Below are positions 6,219 through 6,496 of a stretch of 6,496 nt of DNA, piece after piece. The stretch covers positions 1-6,496 of the forward strand of contig SKKS01000427.1 of assembly GCA_007123625.1 (NCBI GenBank), written 5' to 3'. The first letter of the stretch is position 1, and each line of letters opens with the position of its first letter. The stretch is from Paracoccaceae bacterium (GTDB taxonomy: Bacteria; Pseudomonadota; Alphaproteobacteria; Rhodobacterales; Rhodobacteraceae). The notes under the pieces are model-generated. The model was not told the origin of the DNA, searched no databases, and saw only the letters and a list, made by a program, of their open reading frames with translations. Position numbers and translations under genes: made by a program.

Positions 6219-6496
6219 TCAGCGCTGAAGCGTGCGCAGATAGGCGTCCAGCGCGACGATCGGTTCCGGCAGCGGGCGCGACAAGCCCTGATCGGTTTCA
6301 ACCCGTGTCAGCCGTCCGACCAACAGGTCGCCAAAATTCGGCATTTCCGCACCCTGATAGGCGACCGCGCCGCGCGCATAGCCGTCAAGCTTGTCCAGCA
6401 CCATGCGCTGCGGATAGGTCCCGCCCGCCCGCGCCGCGATCTGCGTAAGGTCAGGGACCTGCGCCCCGCCCTGCGCGTCCGCGCCATGACAGGCCG
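6219..6496 (-). CDS. c-type cytochrome, C-terminal part only (start outside window)
   Basis: Electron carrier expected in the periplasm. The visible 91 codons begin with ACHG, the end of a CxxCH haem-binding motif: the second Cys codon is at 6491-6489 and the axial His at 6488-6486. The first Cys lies beyond the edge. The segment continues with GGAQVPDLTQIA and then GAEMPNFGDLL, where the Met (codon 6344-6342) is the probable second haem ligand. It ends in a short helix, ALDAYLRTLQR, before the TGA at 6219, as class I cytochromes c do. The His-to-Met distance of about 50 residues suits a small single-haem domain, but other domains could lie upstream. Redox partner and exact type are unknown, and its gap and hairpin before rpiA suggest a separate transcript. 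Confidence 0.85.
   Translation of the reverse strand, partial: ACHGADAQGGAQVPDLTQIAARAGGTYPQRMVLDKLDGYARGAVAYQGAEMPNFGDLLVGRLTRVETDQGLSRPLPEPIVALDAYLRTLQR

Overview
This is a GC-rich stretch in which every supported gene lies on the minus strand, so transcription runs from the right edge to the left edge. The proteins and the gene order (ribose-5-phosphate isomerase, glutathione reductase, HflK, HflC, a DUF2065 small membrane protein, a DegP/Do-type protease) fit an alphaproteobacterium, most likely of the Rhodobacteraceae/Roseobacter group. That placement rests on remembered protein style and gene order, not on a search; the genus cannot be read from this window. No mobile element, tRNA, rRNA, CRISPR array or sign of recent transfer was seen.

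Layout from right to left in the direction of transcription. (1) 6496-6219: C-terminal part of a c-type cytochrome that starts outside the window, followed by a GC-rich hairpin. (2) 6114-5326: rpiA. (3) 5316-3952: gor, 9 nt behind rpiA, so these two are probably one transcript. (4) A 75-nt gap with a perfect 7-bp hairpin. (5) 3876-2749: hflK, then 2749-1742: hflC, joined by a TGATG stop/start overlap. (6) 1731-1528: a 67-residue DUF2065 protein with a GTG start, 10 nt behind hflC. (7) A 140-nt non-coding gap holding a 25-bp near-perfect palindrome. (8) 1387-1: a secreted DegP-like serine protease whose C-terminus runs off the left edge.

The genes form two themes. rpiA and gor sit at either end of NADPH use: RpiA is part of the pentose phosphate pathway, and Gor spends NADPH to keep glutathione reduced. 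The hflK-hflC-DUF2065-degP run is an envelope protein-quality-control block: HflK and HflC form the SPFH-family cage around the FtsH protease in the inner membrane, and DegP degrades or refolds damaged proteins in the periplasm. The small DUF2065 protein sits directly behind hflC, as its relative yjeT does in E. coli, which points to a conserved but poorly explained link to HflKC.

I found no exotic or clearly new system; this is mostly ordinary core genome. The items most worth a second look are the palindrome in front of degP, the DUF2065 gene, the hairpin between gor and hflK, and the acidic C-terminal tail of HflC.
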